Origin: Clostridium sp. CS001
GTDB lineage: Bacteria; Bacillota; Clostridia; Clostridiales; Clostridiaceae
DNA length: 64,000 nucleotides
NCBI RefSeq assembly: GCF_020443565.1
Contig: NZ_JAIZZN010000013.1
Span: forward strand, 1-64,000
Reading direction: 5' to 3'
A program made the position numbers and the translations under genes. The notes under the pieces are model-generated. The model saw only the letters and a list, made by a program, of their open reading frames with translations, made no database searches and was not told the origin of the DNA. How positions within the stretch are numbered: the stretch's first letter is position 1; each line of letters opens with the position of its first letter. Below, one piece after another: positions 9,275 through 17,473 of this stretch.

Positions 9275-9496
9275 TCATACCCCTATAACTTCTTTAACTC
9301 CAGGTACTTCATCCCTTAATACTTGCTCAATAAACATTTTAATGGTCATTAATGCACCCGGACAATTGCCACATGCTCCCTGAAGCTGAACTTTGACAAC
9401 TCCTTCATTGCTAACATCAACAAATTTTACATCTCCACCGTCTCTTTGCAATGTAGGACGAATCTTTTCCAATGCTTTCAATATCATATCTTCCAT
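9275..9496 (-). CDS. NifU C-terminal domain protein (Fe-S carrier type)
   Basis: A 73-residue NifU-like domain: LEKIRPTLQRDGGDVKFVDV followed by the CxxC site in QLQGACGNCPGALMTIK and the C-terminal VPGVKEVIGV. Stand-alone proteins of this kind bind a transient Fe-S cluster and hand it to apoproteins. In this operon the ferredoxin-tailed aldo/keto reductase and Cys-tailed flavoenzyme are possible clients (inference). The ribosome site AGGAGG lies just upstream of ATG 9496. Confidence 0.9.
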   Translation of the reverse strand: MEDMILKALEKIRPTLQRDGGDVKFVDVSNEGVVKVQLQGACGNCPGALMTIKMFIEQVLRDEVPGVKEVIGV

Positions 9497-9522
9497 TTTG
9501 TAAACCTCCTATGATTAATCAT

Positions 9523-10029
9523 TTATTTCCAATTTTCATAATGAATTCTTGCTTCATCAAATCTATCTACAAATTCATTCTTCTGCCCATCTGGATACGC
9601 TACTGGAATTAATGCAAAGGGTTCAATATTTTCAGGTAAATTAAACATATCACTTATATACTTTATTCTTTCTTGCACAGGTGAAATACCAAGCCAAACT
9701 CCTCCAAGACCTAACTCTACTGTTTCTAGAAGAAGATTCTCTGCAGCTGCTGCCATATCCTGTGGTAAGCATTCTAGAAATGTCAATCCTTCTTTTCTTG
9801 CCAAAAGAACAAATGTAACTGCGGAACTTGCAACCATACTTGAATAAGGACTTGCTTTAGATAATTTTTTTAATGTCTCTTTGTCTTGGACAACCATAAA
9901 TTCCCACGGTTGCTGATTTCCAGCTGATGGCGCCTGCATTGCAGCTCGCAAGAGTTTATCTATTTTTTCCTTTTCAACTGGCTTGTCCTCATATTTTCTT
10001 ATACTTCTTCTATTAAAAATTGCATTCAT
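9523..10029 (-). CDS. Nitroreductase family protein (168 aa)
   Basis: The third nitroreductase-like protein of the block, short and close to minimal: FNRRSIRKYEDKPVEKEKI, APSAGNQQPWEFMVVQD, DMAAAAENLLLETVELGLGG with VWLGISP, and IPVAYPDGQ. It starts 11 bp after the rubrerythrin-like gene, so the two are almost certainly translated from one mRNA. The pairing suggests a role in oxygen or electrophile defence. Confidence 0.88.
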   Translation of the reverse strand: MNAIFNRRSIRKYEDKPVEKEKIDKLLRAAMQAPSAGNQQPWEFMVVQDKETLKKLSKASPYSSMVASSAVTFVLLARKEGLTFLECLPQDMAAAAENLLLETVELGLGGVWLGISPVQERIKYISDMFNLPENIEPFALIPVAYPDGQKNEFVDRFDEARIHYENWK

Positions 10030-10040
10030 TATATTTTCTC

Positions 10041-10448
10041 CTAACCTTTATAAAATTTTTCAACTAATTTTTTTAACACTTCTCCATGACGGCCTTCATC
10101 CAATGCAGCTGCTTCGATTTGCTTTGCTGCATCTTCTAATCCAAGATCTCGTACACGCTTAGCAAATTGATTGAGCTTATCAACGCCACCACTTTCAAGT
10201 GGTGCCATGGTTCTTAAAACATCAAAAATATCCTCATTAACGTGTCCATTTAGTACCGCATATACCCCTGCATGTCGTGCTTCGTCTGCAGCAACTTTCA
10301 TTAAAACTTCGTAAACTTCATCAAGCCCTTTTTCCTTGGCTAAGCAGGCTAATGCAGCGTACATACCGGCTCCCTGCTCCTCACCCTTCCAATATTTATC
10401 TACTTCTTTTTCTAGTTCTGTACCTTTTATTACTCCGAAAATACTCAT
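10041..10448 (-). CDS. Rubrerythrin-type ferritin-like diiron protein
   Basis: A 135-residue four-helix ferritin-like protein with two carboxylate/His diiron motifs, ADEARHAGVYAVL and LDEGRHGEVLKKL, plus EEQGAGMYAAL in helix 1. The rubredoxin tail of classic rubrerythrin is absent. Related proteins reduce peroxide in anaerobes. It opens the redox block (first gene after the chemoreceptor), with AAGGAGGA upstream of ATG 10448, so the operon promoter is expected in 10449-10603. Confidence 0.85.
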   Translation of the reverse strand: MSIFGVIKGTELEKEVDKYWKGEEQGAGMYAALACLAKEKGLDEVYEVLMKVAADEARHAGVYAVLNGHVNEDIFDVLRTMAPLESGGVDKLNQFAKRVRDLGLEDAAKQIEAAALDEGRHGEVLKKLVEKFYKG

Positions 10449-10603
10449 TTAAATTCCTCCTTCTTAATAATTTTTATTCTTTCTATAAAATCATACTTAA
10501 AATAAGCAAAATTTACGTATTAGCTTTTCTTACATTCTATCTTCTATTTTGATTTGCGCTTCAATTGCATTAATATCATTTTCCCCATATACTATTTTTG
10601 CTA

Positions 10604-12241
10604 TTATACATTAAAACTTGAAACGCTTTTTTCTAGTACAACGGCCATCTTAACCAATTTCCTAGCAGTTACTGCCATTTCATTGGTTATAGCTGCTTGC
10701 TCTTCTGTAGCTGCTGTAGCCTCTTCTGACGTGGATGAAATTTCCTGTGAGTTGACTGCTATACTTTCCACTGTTAATAAAATTTTATCTCTACCTTCCA
10801 TAGTTCCTTGAAGGACCTCATGCACTACATTAATTTCTTTTGGAATATTGTTTACTTTATCGATAACATCCTTAAAAGAAGTTATTACTACTTCAACGTC
10901 CTCCTTGATTTCTTCCACACTTTTAGCTGCAATTTCTGTGGTACCTGAAACATCCTGTGTTTCTTGCATTACCCTATTTACTAATTCTGTTATATTTTTT
11001 GAGGATGTTAAAACCTCCTCTGCTAATTTTCTTATTTCATCGGCTACTACTGAAAATCCTCTTCCTGCTTCTCCTGCTCTTGCAGCCTCAATAGATGCAT
11101 TTAACGCTAAAAGATTTGTTTGAGATGCTACACTATTTATAACGTAAACTATAGAATTAATTTTTGATATTGTTTCATCTAAATTTCCTACTTTATTTCT
11201 TACTATGTCAAAAGAATTCTGCATTCCTTCTATAGTATTAGATAAACTTTTTATCCTTTCAGATCCTTTATTTATATCTTTTTTTATATATTCTCCACCT
11301 TCAGCTAATTTCACTAATTTGATATTTACATTATTTAGATCTGATGAAAAATCTTCTAAAAGTTTAACTGCATAATCTAAAGCTTCTGTTTGTTTAATCC
11401 CCTCTTGTGATACGCTGCTTACAGAAGCTGCTATCTCTTCGCTAGATTCTGATACTCGATCTCCACCATTTGAAACCTCTTGTGATAAATTATGTAAGCT
11501 TCCTGACATAGATTTAATTTTCCGTACAAGTTCCCTAAGTTTTTTCGTCGTCTCATTGCTTACAGTAGCAAGCCTTCCTATTTCATCTTTACTTGTAACA
11601 CTATATTCTACTGTTAAATCCCCGTTGCCTATTTTTTCTACAGTATTCTTTATACTCTCTATTGGTTTTGCTATTCTTCTTCCTAGTATAGTGCCTATAA
11701 TAATAGCAATTATTAATATAAAAATACCCACAATAATACTTTTTTTAATACCATTAGTTATGTATTTTTGCATATTTGCTACTGAAATCCCCACTGAAAG
11801 GCTAGAAACTACTGCATTATCTCCCTTTATTGGTACTGTTACATTGTAAGCAGGTGTTCCTTGCCATTCATTCATAAATGAAGCCGTATTTCCTTTAAAT
11901 ACACTATCCAATTCAGCAGAGTCGATTTTTTGACCAATTGCATCCTTTGTAGTTCCTGCAACAAGAATTTTATCTAGAGATACAACTCCTATATAATATA
12001 GATTTCCTTCTGAATGCTGATAAGCCTCACTTACTAAAGACTGTATCTTATCAATATTGCTAATTCCTATATTTTCTATATCTGTTTTTATATTATTAGC
12101 TAAAGTTATTCCATCATATTTCATTTGATTTTGTATTCCTGTTATCATTTGATAGGTTGCAAAGGAAGTGGACACTAATATTATTACGACTGCCATTAAT
12201 GCAAAATTTAAAATCAACCTTTTTCTTATAGAATTAAACAT
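10604..12241 (-). CDS. Methyl-accepting chemotaxis protein
   Basis: A 545-residue transmembrane chemoreceptor. A membrane helix near residues 9-31, an extracellular single-Cache-like sensor (about 32-163), a second helix (about 165-187), a HAMP segment (GRRIAKPIESIKN, GNGDLTVEY) and a long coiled-coil signalling domain follow in order. The hairpin tip SQTNLLALNASIEAARAGEA is the kinase-contact region, with GRGFSVVADEIRKLAEE after it. It would transmit ligand binding to CheA/CheW. A palindrome overlapping its likely promoter suggests control by the MarR protein encoded next door. Ligand unknown. Confidence 0.93.
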   Translation of the reverse strand: MFNSIRKRLILNFALMAVVIILVSTSFATYQMITGIQNQMKYDGITLANNIKTDIENIGISNIDKIQSLVSEAYQHSEGNLYYIGVVSLDKILVAGTTKDAIGQKIDSAELDSVFKGNTASFMNEWQGTPAYNVTVPIKGDNAVVSSLSVGISVANMQKYITNGIKKSIIVGIFILIIAIIIGTILGRRIAKPIESIKNTVEKIGNGDLTVEYSVTSKDEIGRLATVSNETTKKLRELVRKIKSMSGSLHNLSQEVSNGGDRVSESSEEIAASVSSVSQEGIKQTEALDYAVKLLEDFSSDLNNVNIKLVKLAEGGEYIKKDINKGSERIKSLSNTIEGMQNSFDIVRNKVGNLDETISKINSIVYVINSVASQTNLLALNASIEAARAGEAGRGFSVVADEIRKLAEEVLTSSKNITELVNRVMQETQDVSGTTEIAAKSVEEIKEDVEVVITSFKDVIDKVNNIPKEINVVHEVLQGTMEGRDKILLTVESIAVNSQEISSTSEEATAATEEQAAITNEMAVTARKLVKMAVVLEKSVSSFNV

Positions 12242-12383
12242 ATTTTTACCCCTCTTATTGTTTATTTTATTTATGCTATCTTTTTCATATTGCGCACGTA
12301 AGTTTTAATATCCATACGCTTATAGCTCTTAAGGTTTTGTTCATTTTAACGATCTCTTTTATGATATAGATTATAAATTGTTA

Positions 12384-12395
12384 CGTACGTGTACG
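12384..12395. promoter_or_regulatory. Palindromic operator upstream of the chemoreceptor gene
   Basis: CGTAC-GT-GTACG is a perfect inverted repeat within the wider GTTACGTACGTGTACGAAC (12380-12398). On the minus strand TATAAT follows 16 bp after TTCGTA, so the palindrome covers the possible -35 and spacer of the chemoreceptor promoter. It resembles the site in the marR promoter (both begin GTTCG on one strand), which suggests the same regulator. Confidence 0.5.
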
Positions 12396-12407
12396 AACTA
12401 TATTCTG

Positions 12408-12432
12408 ATAAAAAAATCTTTTACAAGATTTT
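12408..12432 (-). terminator. Terminator overlapping the marR stop codon
   Basis: On the minus strand AAAATCTT-GT-AAAAGATTTTTTT forms a short stem followed by T residues; the marR stop codon lies inside the stem. It separates marR from the chemoreceptor transcript. Confidence 0.55.
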
Positions 12433-12855
12433 TTCAATATTGCTCAAAGCTTTATCTATGTCATTTTCGAAAGTATTTCGCTGATTTTTATCAAAATCCT
12501 TTAGTAATAAATCGCGAACTTCATCTTCAATTTCACGCAGCTTTTCCTTAATAATAGCAGCTTCAGGAGTTAAACTTATGTATACACTCCTTTTATCTTC
12601 AGAACAACAGCACTTTTTAATTAATCCTAGCTTCTCATACTTTACAATAATATCTGATAAAGAGGATTTAGAAATCTTCCAAATATTTGCTATTTCATTG
12701 AAAATCAATGGTGTTCCATCTGCTGAAAGAATATAGAATAATGGAATATGATTCATCAAGATTGGCAATCTCTCTTCATTTATTCTCTTTACGATATATT
12801 TGTCATAAACATTACATATGTCATTAATCTTTCTAATAATACACTTATATTCCAT
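12421..12855 (-). CDS. MarR family transcriptional regulator
   Basis: A 144-residue winged-helix repressor-like protein. The HTH region reads TPLIFNEIANIWKISKSSL followed by SDIIVKYEKLGLIKKC, and the wing contains CCSEDKRSVYISLTPEA. Three cysteines cluster at the recognition-helix end (KKCCCSEDKR), which could serve as a redox sensor (inference). GAGGTG lies upstream of ATG 12855. The gene has its own strong promoter overlapped by a palindrome, consistent with autorepression. The neighbours are a chemoreceptor and a redox operon, so an electrophile or redox signal is plausible. Confidence 0.88.
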   Translation of the reverse strand: MEYKCIIRKINDICNVYDKYIVKRINEERLPILMNHIPLFYILSADGTPLIFNEIANIWKISKSSLSDIIVKYEKLGLIKKCCCSEDKRSVYISLTPEAAIIKEKLREIEDEVRDLLLKDFDKNQRNTFENDIDKALSNIEKIL

Positions 12856-12870
12856 CTTTTCACCTCATCC

Positions 12871-12927
12871 GTTCGCGTATGAACTTATTTGTAAGTCGAT
12901 TTTAACATATTCATTTAATGTTGTCAA
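12871..12927 (-). promoter_or_regulatory. marR promoter with downstream operator
   Basis: On the minus strand TTGACA (12922-12927) and TAAAAT (12899-12904) are separated by exactly 17 bp, a near-consensus vegetative promoter. The imperfect palindrome GTTCGCGTATGAAC (12871-12884) lies 14 bp past the -10 element, between the likely start point and the ribosome site, where a bound repressor would block transcription. Confidence 0.75.
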
Positions 12928-13058
12928 TTATTATCCTATTTTTGCAGAAGTTTTTTCTGATCAATTTATGATAATGTCTTAATATACCACATTTGATTAT
13001 GTCCCAAATATTAAAACATTGTATAATAAACCTCATGACTAGAAATGAGGTGCTGATA

Positions 13059-14444
13059 ATGAGAAAGGTGAATTTAACTATGGAAGAAATAGATAATTAC
13101 TCTACTATAAAAAAACTAATAGAAACAGACGGCAATAAAAAGCGAGCAGCTATAGTTCTCAATTGTTCAGTTAGGCATGTTAACAGAATGATTAAGGGGT
13201 ATAAAGAAAGTGGAAAGGAATTCTTTATTCATGGTAATCGTGGGCGAAAGCCCGCACACACTATTGATGCTAATACAAAGCAGTTAATCCCAGATTTATA
13301 CTGCACCAAATACTCTGAAGCTAATATTACCCACTTCTCTGAATTACTAAAAAAACACGAAAATATAACGGTTTCTACTAGCACTATTCATTCTATCCTT
13401 ATGCAGAATTTCATCCTGTCCCCTAAGGCGAAGCGTGTTACAAAAAAAAGGATCAATGCTGAATTAAAAGAGCTGCAAAAATCAACTAATTCTATAAAAG
13501 AAATTGCTAAAATTCAAAGTTCCATAATTGCCATCGAAGATGCTCACCCTAGACGTCCTCGATGTGCTTATGCAGGGGAAATGCTTCAAATGGATGCTTC
13601 TGTTCATCTTTGGTTTGGTGATAAGAAAACTCAACTACACATAGCTGTAGATGATGCTACTGGTGCAATTGTTGGCGCTTATTTTGATGCACAAGAAACC
13701 TTAAATGGGTATTACAATGTATTGCACCAAGTGCTTACCACGTATGGTATTCCTTATATGTTTTTAACTGATAGACGTACAGTTTTTGAGTATAAACAAA
13801 AAAAATCCCCTTCTATTGAAGAGGATACCTTTACTCAATTCAGTTATGCTTGTAAGCAACTTGGAATTGAGATTCAAACCAGTAGTGTTGCCCAAGCCAA
13901 AGGTAGAGTTGAACGAATGTTTCAAACTCTACAATCGCGTCTAACCGTTGAAATGAGACTAGCTAGGGTAACTACACTTGAGCAAGCAAACGAATTCTTA
14001 AACTCCTACATAAAAGAATTCAATGCTAAATTTGCATTACCTATAAATAGTATCAAATCTGTATTTGAAAAGCAACCAACTGCCGAAAAAATCAATTTAA
14101 CTCTTGCTGTATTAGACAAACGTAAGATTGATAATGGAAGTTGTATTAAGTTTAAAAAACAGTACTATATACCTACAAATAAGGACGGAATTACAGTTCA
14201 CTACCATAAAGGAACCTCCGGTATAGTAATTCAAGCTTTTGATAAACAACTATACTTTTGTGTGCACGACCATGTATATGCTTTAGAGCTGATCCCAGAC
14301 CACGCTCCGTCATCAAAGAATTTTGATTTTGTGGCTACGCCTAAAAATCCAAGAAAAAAATATATTCCACCAATGAGTCATCCTTGGAAACAAGATTCAT
14401 TTGAACGGCATCTAAAAAACAGGCCCATCGGAAGAATGATGTAG
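13059..14444 (+). CDS. IS transposase with rve (DDE integrase core) domain
   Basis: A 461-residue transposase. The N-terminal third has two HTH-like regions (KKRAAIVLNCSVRHVNRMIK and a second near NITVSTSTIHSILM). The DDE core shows the first Asp in MLQMDASVHLWFG, the second in MFLTDRRTVFEY and the Glu in AQAKGRVERMFQTLQSRL. The C-terminal part is a beta-rich tail ending HPWKQDSFERHLKN. ATG 13059 is chosen because GAGGTG lies just upstream; an open frame extends back to 12993 into the terminal repeat without a site. The gene is intact, so the element may still be active. Confidence 0.88.
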   Translation: MRKVNLTMEEIDNYSTIKKLIETDGNKKRAAIVLNCSVRHVNRMIKGYKESGKEFFIHGNRGRKPAHTIDANTKQLIPDLYCTKYSEANITHFSELLKKHENITVSTSTIHSILMQNFILSPKAKRVTKKRINAELKELQKSTNSIKEIAKIQSSIIAIEDAHPRRPRCAYAGEMLQMDASVHLWFGDKKTQLHIAVDDATGAIVGAYFDAQETLNGYYNVLHQVLTTYGIPYMFLTDRRTVFEYKQKKSPSIEEDTFTQFSYACKQLGIEIQTSSVAQAKGRVERMFQTLQSRLTVEMRLARVTTLEQANEFLNSYIKEFNAKFALPINSIKSVFEKQPTAEKINLTLAVLDKRKIDNGSCIKFKKQYYIPTNKDGITVHYHKGTSGIVIQAFDKQLYFCVHDHVYALELIPDHAPSSKNFDFVATPKNPRKKYIPPMSHPWKQDSFERHLKNRPIGRMM

Positions 14445-14453
14445 CATAGGAGC

Positions 14454-14658
14454 ACTAAAACCCTACTCATTTAGATCTTTGAAAAAGAAAAACTTCAAAG
14501 GTTTATTAAGTGACCCAAAAATATACTTTGATAATAGATTAAGAGACTTGCCAATAGAAGTCATAAATAATAAAGTTAAATTAATAAAAAGAACTGAATT
14601 CTCACCCACTAGCTACGCTAATATAAATAGAAGGATTCTTATATATTTTAAAAAATGA
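14454..14658 (+). pseudogene. Unidentified coding fragment inside the IS 3' region
   Basis: After the transposase stop, another frame stays open without a start codon and reads PYSFRSLKKKNFKGLLSDPK, then FDNRLRDLPIEVINNKVKLI and NINRRILIYFKK before a stop. Composition looks coding-like. I do not recognise the family; it may be a passenger remnant or captured host sequence between transposase and right end. Confidence 0.3.
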
Positions 14659-14798
14659 TATTTAAGCTTTAATAGACGATAAATTAGAAGCCTACGGCTA
14701 AAAGATATTTAGAAAAGGTTTTAGAGAAAATTCAAAGTGATTAATAATCTTATAGCCACTTTGTTCAGCCTTCATTAAGTAGCCGAAATTAATATAAA

Positions 14799-14819
14799 AG
14801 CACCAGTAAAACTGGTGCT
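14799..14819 (+). terminator. Terminator-like hairpin near the IS right end
   Basis: AGCACCAG-TAAAA-CTGGTGCT is a perfect 8-bp stem followed by AATGTTTT. It lies inside the element, upstream of the right inverted repeat, and probably ends the IS transcript. Confidence 0.6.
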
Positions 14820-14906
14820 AATGTTTTAAATATTTGGGTACATTTTCAAAAATGGTTGACACGTCTTTATTTGCTTAAACTTTGAATAATTTATTATCGC
14901 TAAATT

Positions 14907-14945
14907 ATGCACACCCCCTGTTAAAAATTCATAAGGGGTGTGCAT
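14907..14945. terminator. Hairpin between IS and ssrA
   Basis: ATGCACACCCC (14907-14917) and GGGGTGTGCAT (14935-14945) form a perfect 11-bp stem followed on the plus strand by TTATTTTAATTT. It could stop read-through out of the IS toward ssrA, or act in both directions. Confidence 0.5.
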
Positions 14946-15008
14946 TTATTTTAATTTAATCCAAACTTTTGTGCCTCAAAGCTCAATTTCCACACTGCAC
15001 TTTAATCC

Positions 15009-15042
15009 AAAAAACAACGAAAACCCCTGAATTCAAGGGTTT
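15009..15042 (-). terminator. ssrA terminator
   Basis: On the minus strand GAAACCC-TTGAATTCA-GGGGTTTTC forms a stem followed by GTTGTTTTTT, about 30 nt after the CCA end of tmRNA. This fits an intrinsic terminator for ssrA. Confidence 0.65.
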
Positions 15043-15071
15043 CCCATTGTATCAAAATTGTTGTTTATGTA

Positions 15072-15426
15072 TGGTGGAGGCGAGGGGTGTCGAACCCCTG
15101 TCCGAAAGCCATAACACCTAGGCATCTACGAGCGTAGTCAATACTTTAAATTTCCCTTTTCCTAACTCCTATTGACGGGATTTAGGTTTTGGTAGCTTCA
15201 TAAATTCCGTTTCTAAGTCAAAGCTTTCCTAGACTCGGTTCACCGCTGTCGGCGCCCTATCCTAAGCCGCGGTACTCAAAGGTAAGACGTAGCAGAACTA
15301 AGCTGCTAGTGCTAAATTATCGTTTGCGTTTATAATTATTCCTATAGTTTTTTAACGCGGGCCCATAGGTTCCCTCGACTCGCTTCCTAAATGCAACGTA
15401 CCCCCGTCGAAACCAAGTACGCCCCC
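15072..15426 (-). ncRNA. ssrA: Transfer-messenger RNA (tmRNA)
   Basis: A tmRNA of about 355 nt. The 5' end on the minus strand starts GGGGGCGTACTTGGTTTCGA at 15426, and the 3' end carries the T-arm GGGGTTCGACACCCC and acceptor strand ending CCA at 15072. The tag reading frame (15327-15298) encodes ANDNLALAA and a TAG stop; the LALAA end is a ClpXP/ClpAP degradation tag. tmRNA with SmpB rescues stalled ribosomes. The partner gene smpB lies 28 kb away at 43406, although both are usually adjacent in clostridia. Confidence 0.97.
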
Positions 15427-15983
15427 TTATTGTCAAAAGATTTCATTCAAATCTTTTGCATATCAATAACCTATAAAAGTTATTGAATGTAATAACGCAA
15501 ATTTATATTTATTAACTTTTTGATATCTTATAATCAAATTATACCCTAGTCTTTAACATATTACTACATCATTGACTATATCCTAATAATACACTATATT
15601 ATATGCTTTATCAAGTGCTAATATTATGGTAATCTAGTGTATTACTCCTTGTTATCTCCAAGATATCTCTATGATTAATGTTATATAAATCATATGATGC
15701 TTTGATTTTACTAACATATCCTTGTTTTCTATAACTTATAGTTTAAAATTTTATAGAAAACGCAGAGAAAAAATATATTTTCAGCTTATCAATATATTAT
15801 CACCATGTAAATTTAAAAATAATTATTGCCTTTGGCTTTTTAATATCATACCTTTATATTATTAAATATAAAGCTTATTATTTGAGAATCTTGTTTTCGA
15901 TAATTGAAAATCTAAAATATTTTCAATAATTATTCTTAATTTATTACTATCCAATTTTTCAATCTTATATTCCACTCTTCGGT
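15427..15983. other. AT-rich region upstream of ssrA with hairpins
   Basis: No gene is seen. Immediately 5' of ssrA are AAAAGATTT-CATTC-AAATCTTTT and AATAAC-CTATAAAA-GTTATT stems (about 15436-15484), which would lie in the pre-tmRNA leader removed by RNase P. TATAAT occurs on the minus strand in GGGTATAATTTG near 15535-15546 and could be the ssrA -10 element, without a convincing -35. Farther out, GTTTTCTATAA and TTATAGAAAAC form another inverted repeat (about 15723-15761). Confidence 0.4.
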
Positions 15984-16018
15984 AGTCATAAAACTTTTTT
16001 ATCAAAAGTTTTATGACT
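15984..16018 (+). terminator. Strong terminator-like hairpin
   Basis: AGTCATAAAACTTTT and AAAAGTTTTATGACT form a perfect 15-bp stem with loop TTATC, followed on the plus strand by ATTTTTTT. No plus-strand gene lies directly upstream, so what it ends is unclear; the T-run favours plus-strand termination. Confidence 0.6.
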
Positions 16019-16173
16019 ATTTTTTTAACTTTTTCCCTAACATAAATATAATATAATTGTATTTACAAATTTTACGATGCCAGTAAACTTTTTCGTAACA
16101 AAATTGTTATAAACGGAATATTTGTGAATTAAATTACCATATATATTAAGATAGTAATATAATATGGTGGATT

Positions 16174-16935
16174 ATGTACAAAGCATATCATTCAGGTCAT
16201 AAAAAAAATTATACATTAGATGAATGGATCATGAACCCTGCTTTTATAGATAAGAATAGTAAGGATAGAAAATTCCTAGTTGAACCAAGATGTCCAGTTT
16301 GTAAAACAGCATTATCTATAAGACCTAAAGCCGATGGAGTACGAACTCGACATTTTTGGCATAGTACAAAGAATACAGATTGTCCCACAGTAAAGGAAAA
16401 TAACTTACAATATTTAGGCTTAGGAGAAACTCATGATGATAAAGATGCAATTAATAATTTTAAAATTGAGGTAGCATCAAATTCCTATAAAATTTTCTTA
16501 AAGTGTATGAATATGTGTGATGATAAGTTATCTATAAAAGAGTTTATAGATATGCTTGAATGTTTTACTAAGCATAACATATGGGACTATCGAAATCTTT
16601 ATTTAAAGTATATACCTTATATGTTACTACATTTATCATGCAACATAAAAAAAGACTTGTATTTTGTACTAATGCCATATAAATTTAGTAACCCTAATAA
16701 TCTATGGATTGCATCCGATGATGAAAAATTTTTATTAAGGATTGATGATAATACTGGTAATGAAGAAAAATTTAAAATTAGCGATGATTTTTTAAAAACA
16801 CCTAGTCACCCAACTCAACAATTTAACAATGAACTAACAAATATATTATATGCAATACGTATAGATAAAATTAGATATGACAATGTAATAAGAGAATATA
16901 ATAATATAAACTCAATCATAGGAAGTATTTTATAA
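16174..16935 (+). CDS. Hypothetical protein with N-terminal zinc-ribbon (CoiA-like head)
   Basis: A 253-residue protein of unknown function. Residues about 46-76 contain RCPVCKTALSIRPK, RTRHFWHS and DCP; a CxxC pair with downstream His and Cys is a likely zinc site and resembles the N-terminal head of CoiA-type competence proteins. The remaining 170 residues are helical and lysine/asparagine rich with no recognised nuclease motif. It is alone on the plus strand between ssrA and a membrane protein gene. The ribosome site (GGTGG before ATG) is weak. It may be part of laterally acquired DNA. Confidence 0.6.
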   Translation: MYKAYHSGHKKNYTLDEWIMNPAFIDKNSKDRKFLVEPRCPVCKTALSIRPKADGVRTRHFWHSTKNTDCPTVKENNLQYLGLGETHDDKDAINNFKIEVASNSYKIFLKCMNMCDDKLSIKEFIDMLECFTKHNIWDYRNLYLKYIPYMLLHLSCNIKKDLYFVLMPYKFSNPNNLWIASDDEKFLLRIDDNTGNEEKFKISDDFLKTPSHPTQQFNNELTNILYAIRIDKIRYDNVIREYNNINSIIGSIL

Positions 16936-17473
16936 GAATTACAGTTCAAAAGCAATGGAAGTGATCATAACATATTAAATAACTTACAAAATTTTAATTT
17001 ACAATGTGTCCATTGCTCTTGGCTTGTTTTTTTATAAAAAAGAAATGTAAATTTATTTAGATATGGGAAATTGCTACTTAGTTAATACTGCAATAAGTAA
17101 ACAAGAGAAAACTCATATTCATAAATCATGTAATAGATTATTTTGGGTTAATTCTTTATTTTGACGCTCTAAATTAGGGTATCAAAACTCTACTTACACT
17201 TCTAATTACACAACCTCTTTAGTTACATAAGATAAACCAATGACTATACATTTAATAATGATCGACCACAATGTGGATATATCAATTAAATTATCATAGG
17301 AAGCTGTTTTTATGGCAAAAAAGAATTCAATGAGCGAAGAAAAAAAGGAATATCGTTACAGATGTTACCTAAAGTGGAATTCTTAAAACTTATACTTTTA
17401 CTCAATATCATTAGAAACATCCTACTTGTTGGCTTTATACCTTTCCCGCTTGACTCTCTCTATTTATCTTTCC
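16936..17473. other. Region with no clear gene; possible decayed coding fragments
   Basis: AGCAATGGA (about 16952) and TCCATTGCT (about 17008) form a distant inverted repeat followed by TTTTTTTATA on the plus strand, a possible terminator for the gene before. From 17281 a plus-strand frame without a start reads GSCFYGKKEFNERRKKGISL and continues to a stop near 17482, interrupted upstream by a stop codon; this may be a gene remnant but I cannot name it. A 33-codon frame near 17064 is equally uncertain. Confidence 0.35.

Larger units (their letters stand above)
12981..14862 (+). mobile_element. Insertion sequence, ISNCY/IS1202-like
   Basis: A transposase gene lies between imperfect terminal inverted repeats: the left end (12981-13010) contains ACCACATTTGATTATGT then CCCAAATA, and the complement of the right end (14831-14862) contains ACCATTTTTGAAAATGT then ACCCAAATA. 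GTCTT occurs directly outside both ends (12976-12980 and 14863-14867) and may be a 5-bp target duplication. The element sits between the marR promoter and ssrA. The exact ends and the IS family are inferred from motifs only. Confidence 0.65.

Noticed and set aside
12993-13058. Upstream extension of the IS transposase from ATG 12993
   Set aside because: These codons fall in the left inverted repeat and lack a ribosome site, whereas GAGGTG precedes ATG 13059.
15072-15426. ssrA 3' end as attachment site of an integrated element
   Set aside because: No partial duplication of the tmRNA 3' end was seen in the window, and the recombinase block is on the 5' side of ssrA, far from its 3' end.
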